Shown here piece after piece: positions 56,797-64,000 of a DNA stretch of 64,000 nt. Source of the stretch: Collinsella sp. AF02-46-1 (GTDB taxonomy: Bacteria > Actinomycetota > Coriobacteriia > Coriobacteriales > Coriobacteriaceae); the NCBI RefSeq assembly GCF_003465825.1, contig NZ_QSBV01000010.1, forward strand, positions 1 to 64,000, read 5' to 3'. A program made the position numbers and the translations under genes. Below the pieces are notes generated by a model, which was not told where the DNA came from, ran no database searches, and saw only the letters and a list, made by a program, of their open reading frames with translations. Every line of letters starts with the position of its first letter. Within the stretch, counting starts at the first letter, position 1.

Positions 56797-57420
56797 ATGA
56801 GCGATCTGGAGAACAAGAAGAATCCTGTGGTCATTACCATCGCGCGCGATTTTGGTGCCGAGGGCCACGAGATTGGCCGAATGCTTGCCAACGAGCTGGG
56901 GATTCCGCTGTACGACAACGAACTGCTGGTGCGTGCGTCGCTGCGTGCGGGCGAGTCGCTCGACAAGATGGCCGCCTACGACGAGCGCCTGGCCGTGGAG
57001 AACATGGCGTTTTTGCCCGACCGCTACGACGCCCGTTCGTACTCGGACAAGCTGTTCCAAAAGATGAGCCAGGTGATTTTGGACCTGGGTGAGACCGAGA
57101 GCTGCATTATCGAAGGCCGCCTGTCCGATTACCTGCTTCGCAACAACCCCAACCACATTGCCGTGTTGGTGACAGCGCCCTTTGAGGACCGCGTCGAGAT
57201 TGTGCGCAAGAAGCGTGGCCTTAACAAAAAGAAGGGTGCCAAGCTGGTCAAGCAGCAGCAGAAGGCGCGTGAGGCGTTCTATAAGCGCTACAGCGCCGGA
57301 AAGTGGAAGATGACGAGCGGTAAGGATATCGTCGTCAATCGCGCCAAGCTGGGCCGCGAGGGCTGCAAAGACGTTATCGCCGCTGCCTACCGCTACAAAG
57401 TAGCGCAGCTCGAAGACTAA
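56797..57420 (+). CDS. Cytidylate-kinase-like protein
   Basis: This 207-residue protein belongs to the cytidylate-kinase-like family (PF13189): ITIARDFGAEGHEIGRMLANELGIPLYDNELL gives the P-loop variant, then IIEGRLSDYLL and VTAPFEDRVEIV. True CMP kinase activity is uncertain. Start follows GAAAGGA. Confidence 0.85.
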   Translation: MSDLENKKNPVVITIARDFGAEGHEIGRMLANELGIPLYDNELLVRASLRAGESLDKMAAYDERLAVENMAFLPDRYDARSYSDKLFQKMSQVILDLGETESCIIEGRLSDYLLRNNPNHIAVLVTAPFEDRVEIVRKKRGLNKKKGAKLVKQQQKAREAFYKRYSAGKWKMTSGKDIVVNRAKLGREGCKDVIAAAYRYKVAQLED

Positions 57421-57426
57421 CCGACC

Positions 57427-57467
57427 AAAACCACCACAAAGGGGACAGGCACCTTTGTGGGGGTTTT
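57427..57467. repeat. CCACCAC palindrome, copy 2
   Basis: AAAACCACCACAAAG and CTTTGTGGGGGTTTT flank GGGACAGGCAC. Its core is inverted relative to the copies at 11649 and 57680. Confidence 0.8.
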
Positions 57468-57523
57468 GTTTTAGGCCGAGGGAAAGGCCTTGGCGGCAGT
57501 GCCTATCCTCGGCTTTTGCATAG

Positions 57524-57578
57524 TCTCGATCTGTAACACCAAGCCAGCGAAAATGGCTCTAACTGTTACAGATTGAGA
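57524..57578. repeat. 55-bp palindromic repeat, copy 1
   Basis: TCTCGATCTGTAACA and TGTTACAGATTGAGA are 15-bp arms with one wobble; 25-bp middle. Confidence 0.85.
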
Positions 57579-57603
57579 TGCGGCGTGGGCGGCCGGCACA
57601 ATA

Positions 57604-57658
57604 TCTCGATCTGTAACAACTGCAGGGCTCAACGGACTCCAACTGTTACAGATTGAGA
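57604..57658. repeat. 55-bp palindromic repeat, copy 2
   Basis: Same arms and same total length as 57524-57578, with a different middle. The two copies are 25 bases apart. Confidence 0.85.
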
Positions 57659-57679
57659 CAAAACGATCAGGCAAGTCCA

Positions 57680-57717
57680 AAACCACCACTAAGGTGCCTG
57701 TCCCCTTTGCGGTGGTC
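57680..57717. repeat. CCACCAC palindrome, copy 3
   Basis: AACCACCAC and GCGGTGGT flank a core containing GGTGCCTGTCCCC. It mirrors the copy at 57427-57467 across the two 55-bp repeats. Confidence 0.75.
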
Positions 57718-57732
57718 GGGCGGCCGGCATAG

Positions 57733-57771
57733 AAAAAAGTCCCCGCCGGGCGTGTGCTCGACGGGGACTTT
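57733..57771 (-). terminator. Terminator of the nfnAB operon
   Basis: On the minus strand a stem of AAAGTCCCCG/CGGGGACTTT ends in a T run. Confidence 0.8.
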
Positions 57772-57799
57772 GCCGTTTAATGGCTAGCGCTGAGGGTGA

Positions 57800-59209
57800 T
57801 TACTCGCCCAGCAGGCTCTTGGTGATCGAAGCGGCGGCCTTCTTGCCGGCGCCCATCGCCAGAATGACCGTAGCGGCACCGGTGACGATGTCGCCGCCGG
57901 CCCAGATGCGGGGATCGGTGGTCTGGCCGGTCTCCTCGTCGGCAACGATGTAGCCCCACTTGTTGAGCTCCATCTTGCCGCCGATCTTCTTTGCGAAGGG
58001 GTTGGCGTTGGTGCCGATAGCCGAGATCGCGACGTCGCAGGGGATCTCCTCGATGGCGCCCTCGATGGGCACCGGGCGACGACGGCCGGACTCGTCGGGC
58101 TCGCCGAGTTCCATCTTCTGGACCTTGACGGCGCACACGGAGCCGTCCTCGCCAGCGACAAACTCGAGCGGGGAGACGAGCGGCAGAACCTCGACGCCCT
58201 CGGCCTTGGCGTGGTGCAGCTCGGCGCGACGGCAGGGCATCTCGTCCTCGGTACGACGGTAGGCGATGATGGCGTGCTCGGCGCCCAGGCGCTTGGCGGT
58301 ACGGACGGCGTCCATAGCCACGTTGCCGCCACCAAAGACAACGACGTTCTTGCCGTGCTTGGTGGGGGTGTCGTACTCGGGGAACTTGTTAGCCTTCATC
58401 AGGTTCACGCGGGTGAGGTACTCGTTGGCGAAGAAGACGTTGGGCAGGTTCTCGCCGGGGACGTTGAGGAACTTGGGCAGGCCGGCGCCGGTCGCCACGT
58501 AGATGGCGTCGAAGCCCTGCTCGAACAGCTCCTCGGCCGTGGCCATGTTGCCCACGACGGAGTTGTACTCAAACTTGACGCCCATGTCCTCCAGGCCGTC
58601 GATCTCGCGCTTGACGACTGCCTTGGGCAGACGGAACTCGGGGATGCCGTAGACCAGCACGCCGCCGCCGGTAAAGAAGGCCTCAAAGACGGTGACGTCA
58701 AAGCCGTTGCGGGCGAGCTCGCCGGCGCAGGTGATGCCGGACGGGCCGGAGCCGACGACGGCGACCTTCTTGCCGTTCTTGGGAGCCATCTTGGGCGTGG
58801 AAGCGAGCTCGGGGCGGTCGCCCAGGAAGCGCTCGAGCTGGCCGATGGCCACGGGCTCGGACTTCTTGCCACGGATGCACTTACCCTCGCACTGGTTCTC
58901 CTGCGGGCAGACGCGGCCGCAGATGGCGGGAAGCATGGAGTCCTCGCGGATGGTATCGAGAGCGCCGCCGAAGTCCTTCGCGCGGATCTGCTCGATAAAG
59001 CGGGGGATGTTGATGTTGACGGGGCAGCCCTCAACACAGAACGGCTTCTTGCAGTTGAGGCAGCGCTCGGCCTCGGCCAGCGCCATCTCCTCGGTGAAGC
59101 CCTTGTCGACGGGGCGGAAGTCGCAGGCGCGCTCGGCGGCCGGCTCCTCGTTATCGGGGGTGCGGGGCGACTTCATATCGGCAACGAAACGACCGTTAAC
59201 TAGTGGCAT
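57800..59209 (-). CDS. nfnB: NfnB, NADP(H)-binding flavoprotein subunit
   Basis: This 469-residue protein is the large subunit of the NADH-dependent reduced ferredoxin:NADP oxidoreductase, which bifurcates electrons between NADPH, NAD and ferredoxin. N-terminal cysteines (CLNCKKPFCVEGC and ICGRVCPQENQCEGKC) hold Fe-S clusters; VVGSGPSGI and FGGGNVAMD are the two dinucleotide folds. It resembles glutamate synthase small chain, but the linked nfnA argues for Nfn. It overlaps nfnA by ten bases. Confidence 0.9.
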   Translation of the reverse strand: MPLVNGRFVADMKSPRTPDNEEPAAERACDFRPVDKGFTEEMALAEAERCLNCKKPFCVEGCPVNINIPRFIEQIRAKDFGGALDTIREDSMLPAICGRVCPQENQCEGKCIRGKKSEPVAIGQLERFLGDRPELASTPKMAPKNGKKVAVVGSGPSGITCAGELARNGFDVTVFEAFFTGGGVLVYGIPEFRLPKAVVKREIDGLEDMGVKFEYNSVVGNMATAEELFEQGFDAIYVATGAGLPKFLNVPGENLPNVFFANEYLTRVNLMKANKFPEYDTPTKHGKNVVVFGGGNVAMDAVRTAKRLGAEHAIIAYRRTEDEMPCRRAELHHAKAEGVEVLPLVSPLEFVAGEDGSVCAVKVQKMELGEPDESGRRRPVPIEGAIEEIPCDVAISAIGTNANPFAKKIGGKMELNKWGYIVADEETGQTTDPRIWAGGDIVTGAATVILAMGAGKKAAASITKSLLGE

Positions 59210-60039
59210 GCGCAGCTCTTTTCCTCATAGGCCTTGAGGGACTCGCCCTCTTCGGAACGGTAAGCGGCCTGGCGGGCACGAAGGTCATCCCAGTCGACCA
59301 GGGTGGCATCGAAGTCGGGGCCGTCGACGCAAGCGAACTTGGTCACGCCGCCCACCTCGACGCGGCAGCAGCCGCACATGCCGGTGCCGTCAACCATGAT
59401 GGGGTTGAGCGACGCGGTGATGGGGGTGTCGTACTTCTGGGCGGTGAGGGTCGAGAACTTCATCATCGGAACGGGGCCGACGCAGAAGACCTGGCTCACG
59501 GCCTTGTCCTGCAGCAGGCGCTCCAGCGGAGCGGTGACAACGCCCTGCTCGCCGTAGGAGCCGTCGTCGGTGGTGATGTGGATGTGGTCCTCGTCGAGGA
59601 GCTCGCGGAACTGGTCCTCCATGAGCAGGAGGTCCTTGGTGCGGGCGCCCATGATGGCGTGCACCTCGTGACCGGTCTCGACCAGGTGCTTGGCGACCGG
59701 GAAGGCAATTGCCAGGCCGACGCCGCCGCCAATGACGGCGCAGGGGCCCTCGGCCATCTCGGTGGGAACGCCCAGCGGGCCCACGACGTCGCGCAGCGAC
59801 TCGCCGGCCTCGTAGGTGGACAGCATCTCGGTGGTCTTGCCGATCACCATGAAGATGAACTCGACCCAGCCCTCGTCACCGTTCCAGCCGGCCAGGGTAA
59901 ACGGGACGCGCTCGCCCGTCTCGTTGGCGCGAACCATGAGGAACTGTCCAGCGTGCGCATGTTTGGCGATTGCAGGCGCCTCGATGCGGAACTTGAACAC
60001 CTTCTCAGAGAACTGCGTCTTCTCCAGGATCTTATACAT
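59200..60039 (-). CDS. nfnA: NfnA, FAD/NAD-binding subunit
   Basis: This 279-residue protein is the small subunit, of the ferredoxin-NADP reductase/PyrK superfamily: VPFTLAGWN for FAD, IGGGVGLAIAFPVAKHL for NAD and C-terminal GMCGCCRVEVGG plus a later CVDGPDFD for the [2Fe-2S] cluster. It precedes nfnB on the minus strand. It could also be called a sulfide dehydrogenase-like subunit; the paired operon supports NfnA. Confidence 0.88.
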   Translation of the reverse strand: MYKILEKTQFSEKVFKFRIEAPAIAKHAHAGQFLMVRANETGERVPFTLAGWNGDEGWVEFIFMVIGKTTEMLSTYEAGESLRDVVGPLGVPTEMAEGPCAVIGGGVGLAIAFPVAKHLVETGHEVHAIMGARTKDLLLMEDQFRELLDEDHIHITTDDGSYGEQGVVTAPLERLLQDKAVSQVFCVGPVPMMKFSTLTAQKYDTPITASLNPIMVDGTGMCGCCRVEVGGVTKFACVDGPDFDATLVDWDDLRARQAAYRSEEGESLKAYEEKSCACH

Positions 60040-60197
60040 AGAACCCCTCTCTTGTTAGGGCCGCCGAACCGTGCCTCCACGGAAATGGACGGCAGCCCGA
60101 ATAAAACCGTACGCGCACAGGCGTTGTGCAGACATACGGTGCAAATTATACCCTCATGGACATGTCGCTTGCGTGTATCTTCGGCAGGTGGGAAAAG

Positions 60198-60238
60198 TGA
60201 CCTGCCAAAAAGGGACAGGTTTATTTTGGTCGGTTTTA
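60198..60238. repeat. AACCTGCCA palindrome, copy 2
   Basis: GACCTGCCA and TGGTCGGTTTTA flank AAAAGGGACAGGTTTATTT, closely matching the copy at 48088. Confidence 0.75.
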
Positions 60239-60252
60239 TCAGGCAAAACGGC

Positions 60253-60294
60253 AAAGGGGGCCGGCCTCAGGTTGTGATGAGGCCGGCCCCCTTT
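60253..60294. terminator. Strong bidirectional terminator hairpin
   Basis: AAAGGGGGCCGGCCTCA and TGAGGCCGGCCCCCTTT form a 17-bp stem around an eight-base loop. Confidence 0.75.
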
Positions 60295-60361
60295 GGGGCG
60301 CTGCATATGTATGGCGGCGCAGGACTTATTGCGATGCGGCCGCGGCGGCGTTTTCGCATAT

Positions 60362-60402
60362 AAAACCTGCCAAAATTAACATCCCTAAATGGTAGGTTTT
60401 AG
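60362..60402. repeat. AACCTGCCA palindrome, copy 3 at pth stop
   Basis: AAAACCTGCCA and TGGTAGGTTTTA flank a core containing AACATCCCTAAA (inverted core GGGATGTT). It overlaps the pth stop codon, as copy 1 overlaps the purF stop. Confidence 0.8.
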
Positions 60403-61028
60403 TGCTTGCCGTTGGCGGAAGCGGCACCGTTTACGTGATCGCGGGCGTAGATTACGCCGTGGACGATGGCCAAACCGGCGGCATCTGCGGCGCGGGTGCA
60501 GGTGTCCTGGAAGCCCTCGGCCTCGCGGGCGCGCAGCTGCTTAAGCACATAGTCTGCGACGGCCATCTTGCCGGGAGGGTTGCCGATGCCGGTGCGGATG
60601 CGGCTGAAGTCGCGGCTGCCCATCTTGTCGATGATGGAACGCAGGCCGTTGTGGCCAGCATGGCCGCCGCCCACCTTAACACGCACGTCGCCGGCGGGAA
60701 TATCGAGCTCGTCGTGGATTACGAGCAGCTCCTCGGCCTTGATCTTGTACTCGCGGCAGAGCTTGGAGATGGGGCCGCCCGAGGTGTTCATGAATGACTG
60801 CGGCTTGACCAGCACAATCTGGCGTTTGCCGCCCTCTTCCTCGGCATCGTTGATATTGATGAGCGCGACCTCGGCACCGGCCTGATTTTTCCAATACGTG
60901 ACACCGGCCTGACGGGCCAGCTCGTCGATTGCCTTAAAGCCGGCGTTGTGGCGGGTCTCGGCATATTCCTCGCCCGGGTTGCCAAGCCCGGCAACCATGC
61001 GAATCTTAAGCGGCTGTGCAGCTGCCAT
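60399..61028 (-). CDS. pth: Peptidyl-tRNA hydrolase
   Basis: This 209-residue enzyme recycles peptidyl-tRNA. VAGLGNPGEEYAETRHNAGF contains the catalytic His, KPQSFMNTSGG the conserved Asn, and VGGGHAGHNGLRSI is typical. The ATG at 61028 is chosen because GAAAGG lies six bases away; an ATG six bases earlier has no gap. A palindrome overlaps its stop. Confidence 0.96.
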   Translation of the reverse strand: MAAAQPLKIRMVAGLGNPGEEYAETRHNAGFKAIDELARQAGVTYWKNQAGAEVALININDAEEEGGKRQIVLVKPQSFMNTSGGPISKLCREYKIKAEELLVIHDELDIPAGDVRVKVGGGHAGHNGLRSIIDKMGSRDFSRIRTGIGNPPGKMAVADYVLKQLRAREAEGFQDTCTRAADAAGLAIVHGVIYARDHVNGAASANGKH

Positions 61029-61142
61029 GTTCATCCTTTCGTTGATTTGTCGCCTGCTATGGTGAGCGACCCTGTTGCCGCTGTCAAATGGAGGGCAATT
61101 GAGGTGAGTTGAGGGCGTTTGAGCGGTTGCAGGAAACCGGGG

Positions 61143-61346
61143 TGGACAGTTAGTTCAGATTTGTATAAAGCAAGAGGCTCTCGGCTGCCAAAATCGGAGA
61201 CATGGAGCCGTTTCGGTGCTTTGGGGCGCACGTTTTGCGCTATTTCGAAGCCATTCGAGCCTTTAAATGAGGTGATTGGCCCCGAGATGGCAGCAAAGCG
61301 CCTTGAAATAAGCCGTCTGTTTATACAAATCTGAACTAACTGTCCA
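61143..61346. repeat. 204-bp terminal-inverted-repeat element, copy 1
   Basis: Perfect 27-bp terminal inverted repeats, beginning TGGACAGTTAGTTCAG, bound an AT-variable middle. The same ends and the same length occur at 62672-62875. It resembles a miniature inverted-repeat element; no target-site duplication was found. Confidence 0.9.
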
Positions 61347-61379
61347 GCCTTGCTCGGCGATGTTGTCGAGATACGCTTT

Positions 61380-62507
61380 CTAGACCGGCGCGAGGCCGAT
61401 TCCGGCCCGAAGGGCGTTGAGCCATGCGGCTTGACGTTTGCGATAACCCTTGATGCGATAGCGGAACCGAACCCCAGCGAGTCGATGCATCATTTGTGCG
61501 AAGGCTTCGAGCGCAACAAGGTCTTTCATTTGGTCGCGATTGATAACCAGGACGTGGATGCCCATTGCCTTGAGTCCATTATTTCGATTGCCATCGTGGA
61601 TGCGAGCATTTTGAAGCTCATGCCCAATTCCGTTGTATTCGTTGTCGACTCCGGCTGCCGGGCAATATAGGTCGCAGATGGCATAGGGGATGCCTGAGGA
61701 CATGTTGACCGCAAGAGTGTCGAAGTCGATTCGATGGTTGAGTAGCAGGCCTCCCATGGGCAGGCTGCAGCATCCGAATCCGCCAAAGCGCATGGGCGCG
61801 CCCAGGACGGCGAACATTAAGGACTCCGCTGGGGATGCGGATCCTGCTCGGGCGAGTCTGACGGCCGTGCGAAACGAGGCGTAGGAGCTACTTTTGGCAA
61901 ACTGTGCGACTGCCTCGAGCTCATTTATGGTTGTGGCAGGCTCGCATTTGTAGTGCGCCTGTTCGTAGCGGGTTTCGTCTTGCTTTCCGGGTGCCGGCTG
62001 GCCGCCATGACAATCAAGATCGTCCATCGCTTCGGAGCTACCGGCCTTGGGCCACGTGTCGTCGTGGGCGATGGGGTTGGTTATCTCGGGCGGAAGGGAG
62101 TAGGACCCCAGCAGCTCCATGAGAAGCATCAGGACTTTGGCTACAGGCTCATTCCTAGAGCACAACATGGCTGTCATGGCGGGAGACGTTGCGTAGATGT
62201 CAGCTTCGATGTGCATGATTGCTTCCGCGGGAAGCGGGGCGGTGACGCTGTGCTGGAGAAGACGTCCGTCGGGCCGTCTGTTGTTGCCGCCGGCAACAAG
62301 GAGATCTAGGCGCTCGGAGTCGTCTTCGCTCCAGGCGTCAAGCATCGCAAGAGCTACAAAGTCTATGGCGTCCTTGTTGGGAACACAACTTGCAAGGGCT
62401 TGTGCCTGTTGCCTGTCATCGATGATGCCCCACGGAAGCGCAGAGTACGCCCGTCGAGCGCGGCGAATTGCGCGGAGGGCGGAGAAATGTGAGATCACAG
62501 TGGTCAT
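61380..62507 (-). CDS. DUF559/Vsr-like nuclease-fold protein, second paralogue
   Basis: This 375-residue protein shares the layout of the one at 13937-14944. The N-terminal AbiEi-like half contains ADIYATSPAMTAML near 102-115; the C-terminal half has SPAES (225-229) and a core with D279, E290 and H296 in NEYNGIGHE, followed by strand HVLVINRDQ. The Lys after the Glu is Asn here, so catalysis may differ or be lost. It lies between two 204-bp elements, 33 and 164 bases from them. No clear ribosome site precedes the ATG at 62507. Function unproved. Confidence 0.7.
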   Translation of the reverse strand: MTTVISHFSALRAIRRARRAYSALPWGIIDDRQQAQALASCVPNKDAIDFVALAMLDAWSEDDSERLDLLVAGGNNRRPDGRLLQHSVTAPLPAEAIMHIEADIYATSPAMTAMLCSRNEPVAKVLMLLMELLGSYSLPPEITNPIAHDDTWPKAGSSEAMDDLDCHGGQPAPGKQDETRYEQAHYKCEPATTINELEAVAQFAKSSSYASFRTAVRLARAGSASPAESLMFAVLGAPMRFGGFGCCSLPMGGLLLNHRIDFDTLAVNMSSGIPYAICDLYCPAAGVDNEYNGIGHELQNARIHDGNRNNGLKAMGIHVLVINRDQMKDLVALEAFAQMMHRLAGVRFRYRIKGYRKRQAAWLNALRAGIGLAPV

Positions 62508-62671
62508 AGCTATAAAGTACTAAGCCGTCGGCGAAATGATGCAGCCGTGGCGTTCTTTTCGCTCAAAGGGGCGTCGTGCGCCGCAGACGGTAGCAGATCG
62601 TGCGAGGGGCCTTGAAAAAGCGGGGCTCAGGGCGCTTGTTTGACCTTGGAGGCATGGATCGAGATAGGTGT
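62508..62671. other. Upstream region of the second nuclease-like gene
   Basis: A short gene-free stretch before the second 204-bp element; it should hold the nuclease promoter (minus strand). I see no clear motif. Confidence 0.3.
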
Positions 62672-62875
62672 TGGACAGTTAGTTCAGATTTGTATAAGGC
62701 GATTGAAGCGTTCCGCCATTGTCGAAGGGTTCGGTGGGCAAAATAGAGTGAATGGCATAGTGAAGACGTCCATAAGAGGAGAGATTGGCCGAGATTATGC
62801 CGGCAGGTGAACCTTTGGCGCATCAAGTGGTCCATGTGGGCGCCCAAGAAAATACAAATTTGAACTAATTGTCCA
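62672..62875. repeat. 204-bp terminal-inverted-repeat element, copy 2
   Basis: Left end begins TGGACAGTTAGTTCAG and right end terminates AACTAATTGTCCA with a few changes. The middle keeps only patches such as GATTGGCC...GAGAT in the same orientation as copy 1. Confidence 0.88.
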
Positions 62876-62897
62876 GGGAAGGTTGGCGAGGGATAGA

Positions 62898-62928
62898 AAA
62901 AGGGTCGGAAGCGAGCTTCCGACCCTTT
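62898..62928 (-). terminator. Terminator of prs
   Basis: AAAGGGTCGGAAGC pairs with GCTTCCGACCCTTT; on the minus strand it is followed by T5. Confidence 0.85.
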
Positions 62929-62961
62929 AAAAGCATCAAAGATGATGCGATGCGTGGCAGG

Positions 62962-63948
62962 CTACAGCGCGAAGTCGCCGCCGACGAGCGTGGAGACGGG
63001 CTCCTCGTGGTAAACGGCGGAGATGGCCTGAGCGAACTCCTCGGCGACCGAGATGGTCTTAATCTTGCCGCCGACCTCGACGGGAATGGCATCGGTGACG
63101 ACGCACTCGACGATGGGGGCGTCGTTCAGACGCTCGATGGCCGGACCGGAGAAGATGCCGTGGGTGGCGCACACGTAGATGTCGCCGGCGCCCATAGCCT
63201 TGAGCTCCTTGACGTTGGCGCACAGGGTGCCAGCGGTGTCGATCATGTCGTCGTTGATGATGCAGGTCTTGCCCTTGATGTCACCGATGATGCCCATGAC
63301 CTCGGCGGCGTTGTGGCGCGGACGGCCCTTGTGGGCGATGGCCAGGTCGCAGCCGAGCATGTCGGACAGCTTCTTGGCGGCCTTGGCACGACCCACGTCG
63401 GGGGAGACGACAACCAGGTTGTCGGTGTCGAAGTGCATGTCGTTGTAGTACTGGCCAAACAGCGGCAGCGCAGACAGGTGGTTAACCGGGATATCAAAGA
63501 AGCCCTGGATCTGACCCTGGTGCAGGTCGAGGGTGATGATGCGGTCGACGCCGGCGCGCTCGAGCAGGTTGGCGACGAGGCGGGCGGTGATGGGCTCGCG
63601 CGGGCCGGCCTTGCGGTCCTGGCGGGCATAGCCGTAGTGGGTGATAACGGCGGTGATGGAGCGGGCGGATGCACGCTTGGCAGCGTCGGTGGCGATGAGC
63701 AGCTCCATGAGCATGTCGTTGACGTTGCCGCCGGCCACGGACTGAATCAGGAAGACGTCGGCGCCGCGGACAGTCTCGTCGTAGCGGGCGTAAATCTCAC
63801 CATTGGCGAACTGCTTTAGCGTAAGGCCCGAAAGCTCGACCCCAAGGTACTCAGCGATCTTCTGAGCGAGGGGACGGTTGGAGGAACCGGAATACACGCG
63901 GATGGACTTGCGCATATTCTCCGACTTCTCGGGATCATTAATCGGCAT
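62962..63948 (-). CDS. prs: Ribose-phosphate pyrophosphokinase
   Basis: This 328-residue enzyme makes PRPP from ribose 5-phosphate and ATP, feeding purine, pyrimidine, His and Trp synthesis. ITHYGYARQDRK, DLHQGQIQGFF and the PRPP loop INDDMIDTAGT are clear. Start follows AAAGGAGA on the minus strand. Confidence 0.97.
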   Translation of the reverse strand: MPINDPEKSENMRKSIRVYSGSSNRPLAQKIAEYLGVELSGLTLKQFANGEIYARYDETVRGADVFLIQSVAGGNVNDMLMELLIATDAAKRASARSITAVITHYGYARQDRKAGPREPITARLVANLLERAGVDRIITLDLHQGQIQGFFDIPVNHLSALPLFGQYYNDMHFDTDNLVVVSPDVGRAKAAKKLSDMLGCDLAIAHKGRPRHNAAEVMGIIGDIKGKTCIINDDMIDTAGTLCANVKELKAMGAGDIYVCATHGIFSGPAIERLNDAPIVECVVTDAIPVEVGGKIKTISVAEEFAQAISAVYHEEPVSTLVGGDFAL

Positions 63949-64000
63949 TACCCTTCTCCTTTATATCGAATGCCATATAGATGCCTTGTTGCATTGTAAC

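Larger units (their letters stand above)
60040..60398. other. Gene-free spacer between pth and nfnA
   Basis: This 359-bp stretch lacks a gene. It carries two AACCTGCCA-type palindromes, a strong hairpin at 60253-60294 and presumably the nfnA promoter (minus strand). Confidence 0.5.

Noticed and set aside
57427..57717. CRISPR-like array
   Set aside because: There are only two 55-bp units, each itself palindromic, with no regular spacers and no cas genes in the window.
61119..61334. Small frame covering the first 204-bp element
   Set aside because: It is made of repeat sequence and extends across the inverted ends; the element explains the open frame.
62563..62847. Small minus-strand frame across the second 204-bp element
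   Set aside because: Same reason; the peptide is mostly terminal repeat translation.

Overview
This looks like a chromosomal window from a Gram-positive, high-GC gut actinobacterium of the class Coriobacteriia, most probably Collinsella or a close relative. That is inferred from gene content (LPXTG-anchored pilins, a class B sortase, a very large mucin-type GH31 glycosidase, a mannose-family PTS, NfnAB, no outer-membrane genes) and from intergenic spacers packed with small palindromes carrying GGGACAGG or GGGGACAG. No rRNA gene is present, so the species cannot be fixed from the window.

Layout. 1-500: tRNA-Ile, tRNA-Ala and a second identical tRNA-Ile. 615-3938: a bifunctional-nuclease-domain protein, two small unknown proteins and typA. 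4003-11645: an AT-rich leader, then a surface adhesin and two paralogous LPXTG pilins with no pilus sortase. 11690-13632 (minus): a beta-helix membrane protein and a TRIC-like channel. 13766-15033: a DUF559/Vsr-like nuclease gene bracketed by two inverted copies of a palindromic element. 15108-15337 (minus): two tRNA-Ser genes. 15832-19136: rpsF-ssb-rpsR-rplI and dnaB. 19230-25598: purA, purD, a NUDIX hydrolase, an ABC exporter and a membrane protein. 25806-30567: carAB. 30784-34637: a GntR/UTRA regulator divergent from a complete mannose-family PTS (IIA, IIB, IIC, IID). 34834-42624: a small membrane protein, a MarR regulator and the 2137-residue GH31 surface enzyme behind a G9 tract. 42842-46132: purE, sortase B, a MoaE-like protein and a CmpB-like membrane protein. 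46420-50037: purF-purM-purN. 50182-50990: a RelB-like/PIN toxin-antitoxin pair. 51056-57420: an orphan PTS IIA, a parvulin foldase, a YqeY protein, a polar amino acid ABC transporter and a cytidylate-kinase-like protein. 57800-63948 (minus): NfnB and NfnA, pth, a second DUF559-like nuclease gene bracketed by two 204-bp terminal-inverted-repeat elements, and prs.

How the genes work together. Nucleotide synthesis dominates: prs makes PRPP, purF/D/N/M/E/A serve IMP and AMP synthesis, and carAB feeds pyrimidines and arginine. The surface genes (adhesin, pilins, GH31, sortase B) suggest attachment to and feeding on host glycans, with the PTS importing a released sugar. Homopolymer tracts (C8 at 9739, G9 at 36169, A8 at 35565) lie beside or inside surface or regulatory genes and could slip.

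The most unusual feature is repeated. Two divergent members of one nuclease-like family (13937-14944 and 61380-62507) each sit between a matched pair of palindromic elements, of a different sequence family at each locus. This may be a repeat-nuclease module; the mobility or maintenance role is inference only.
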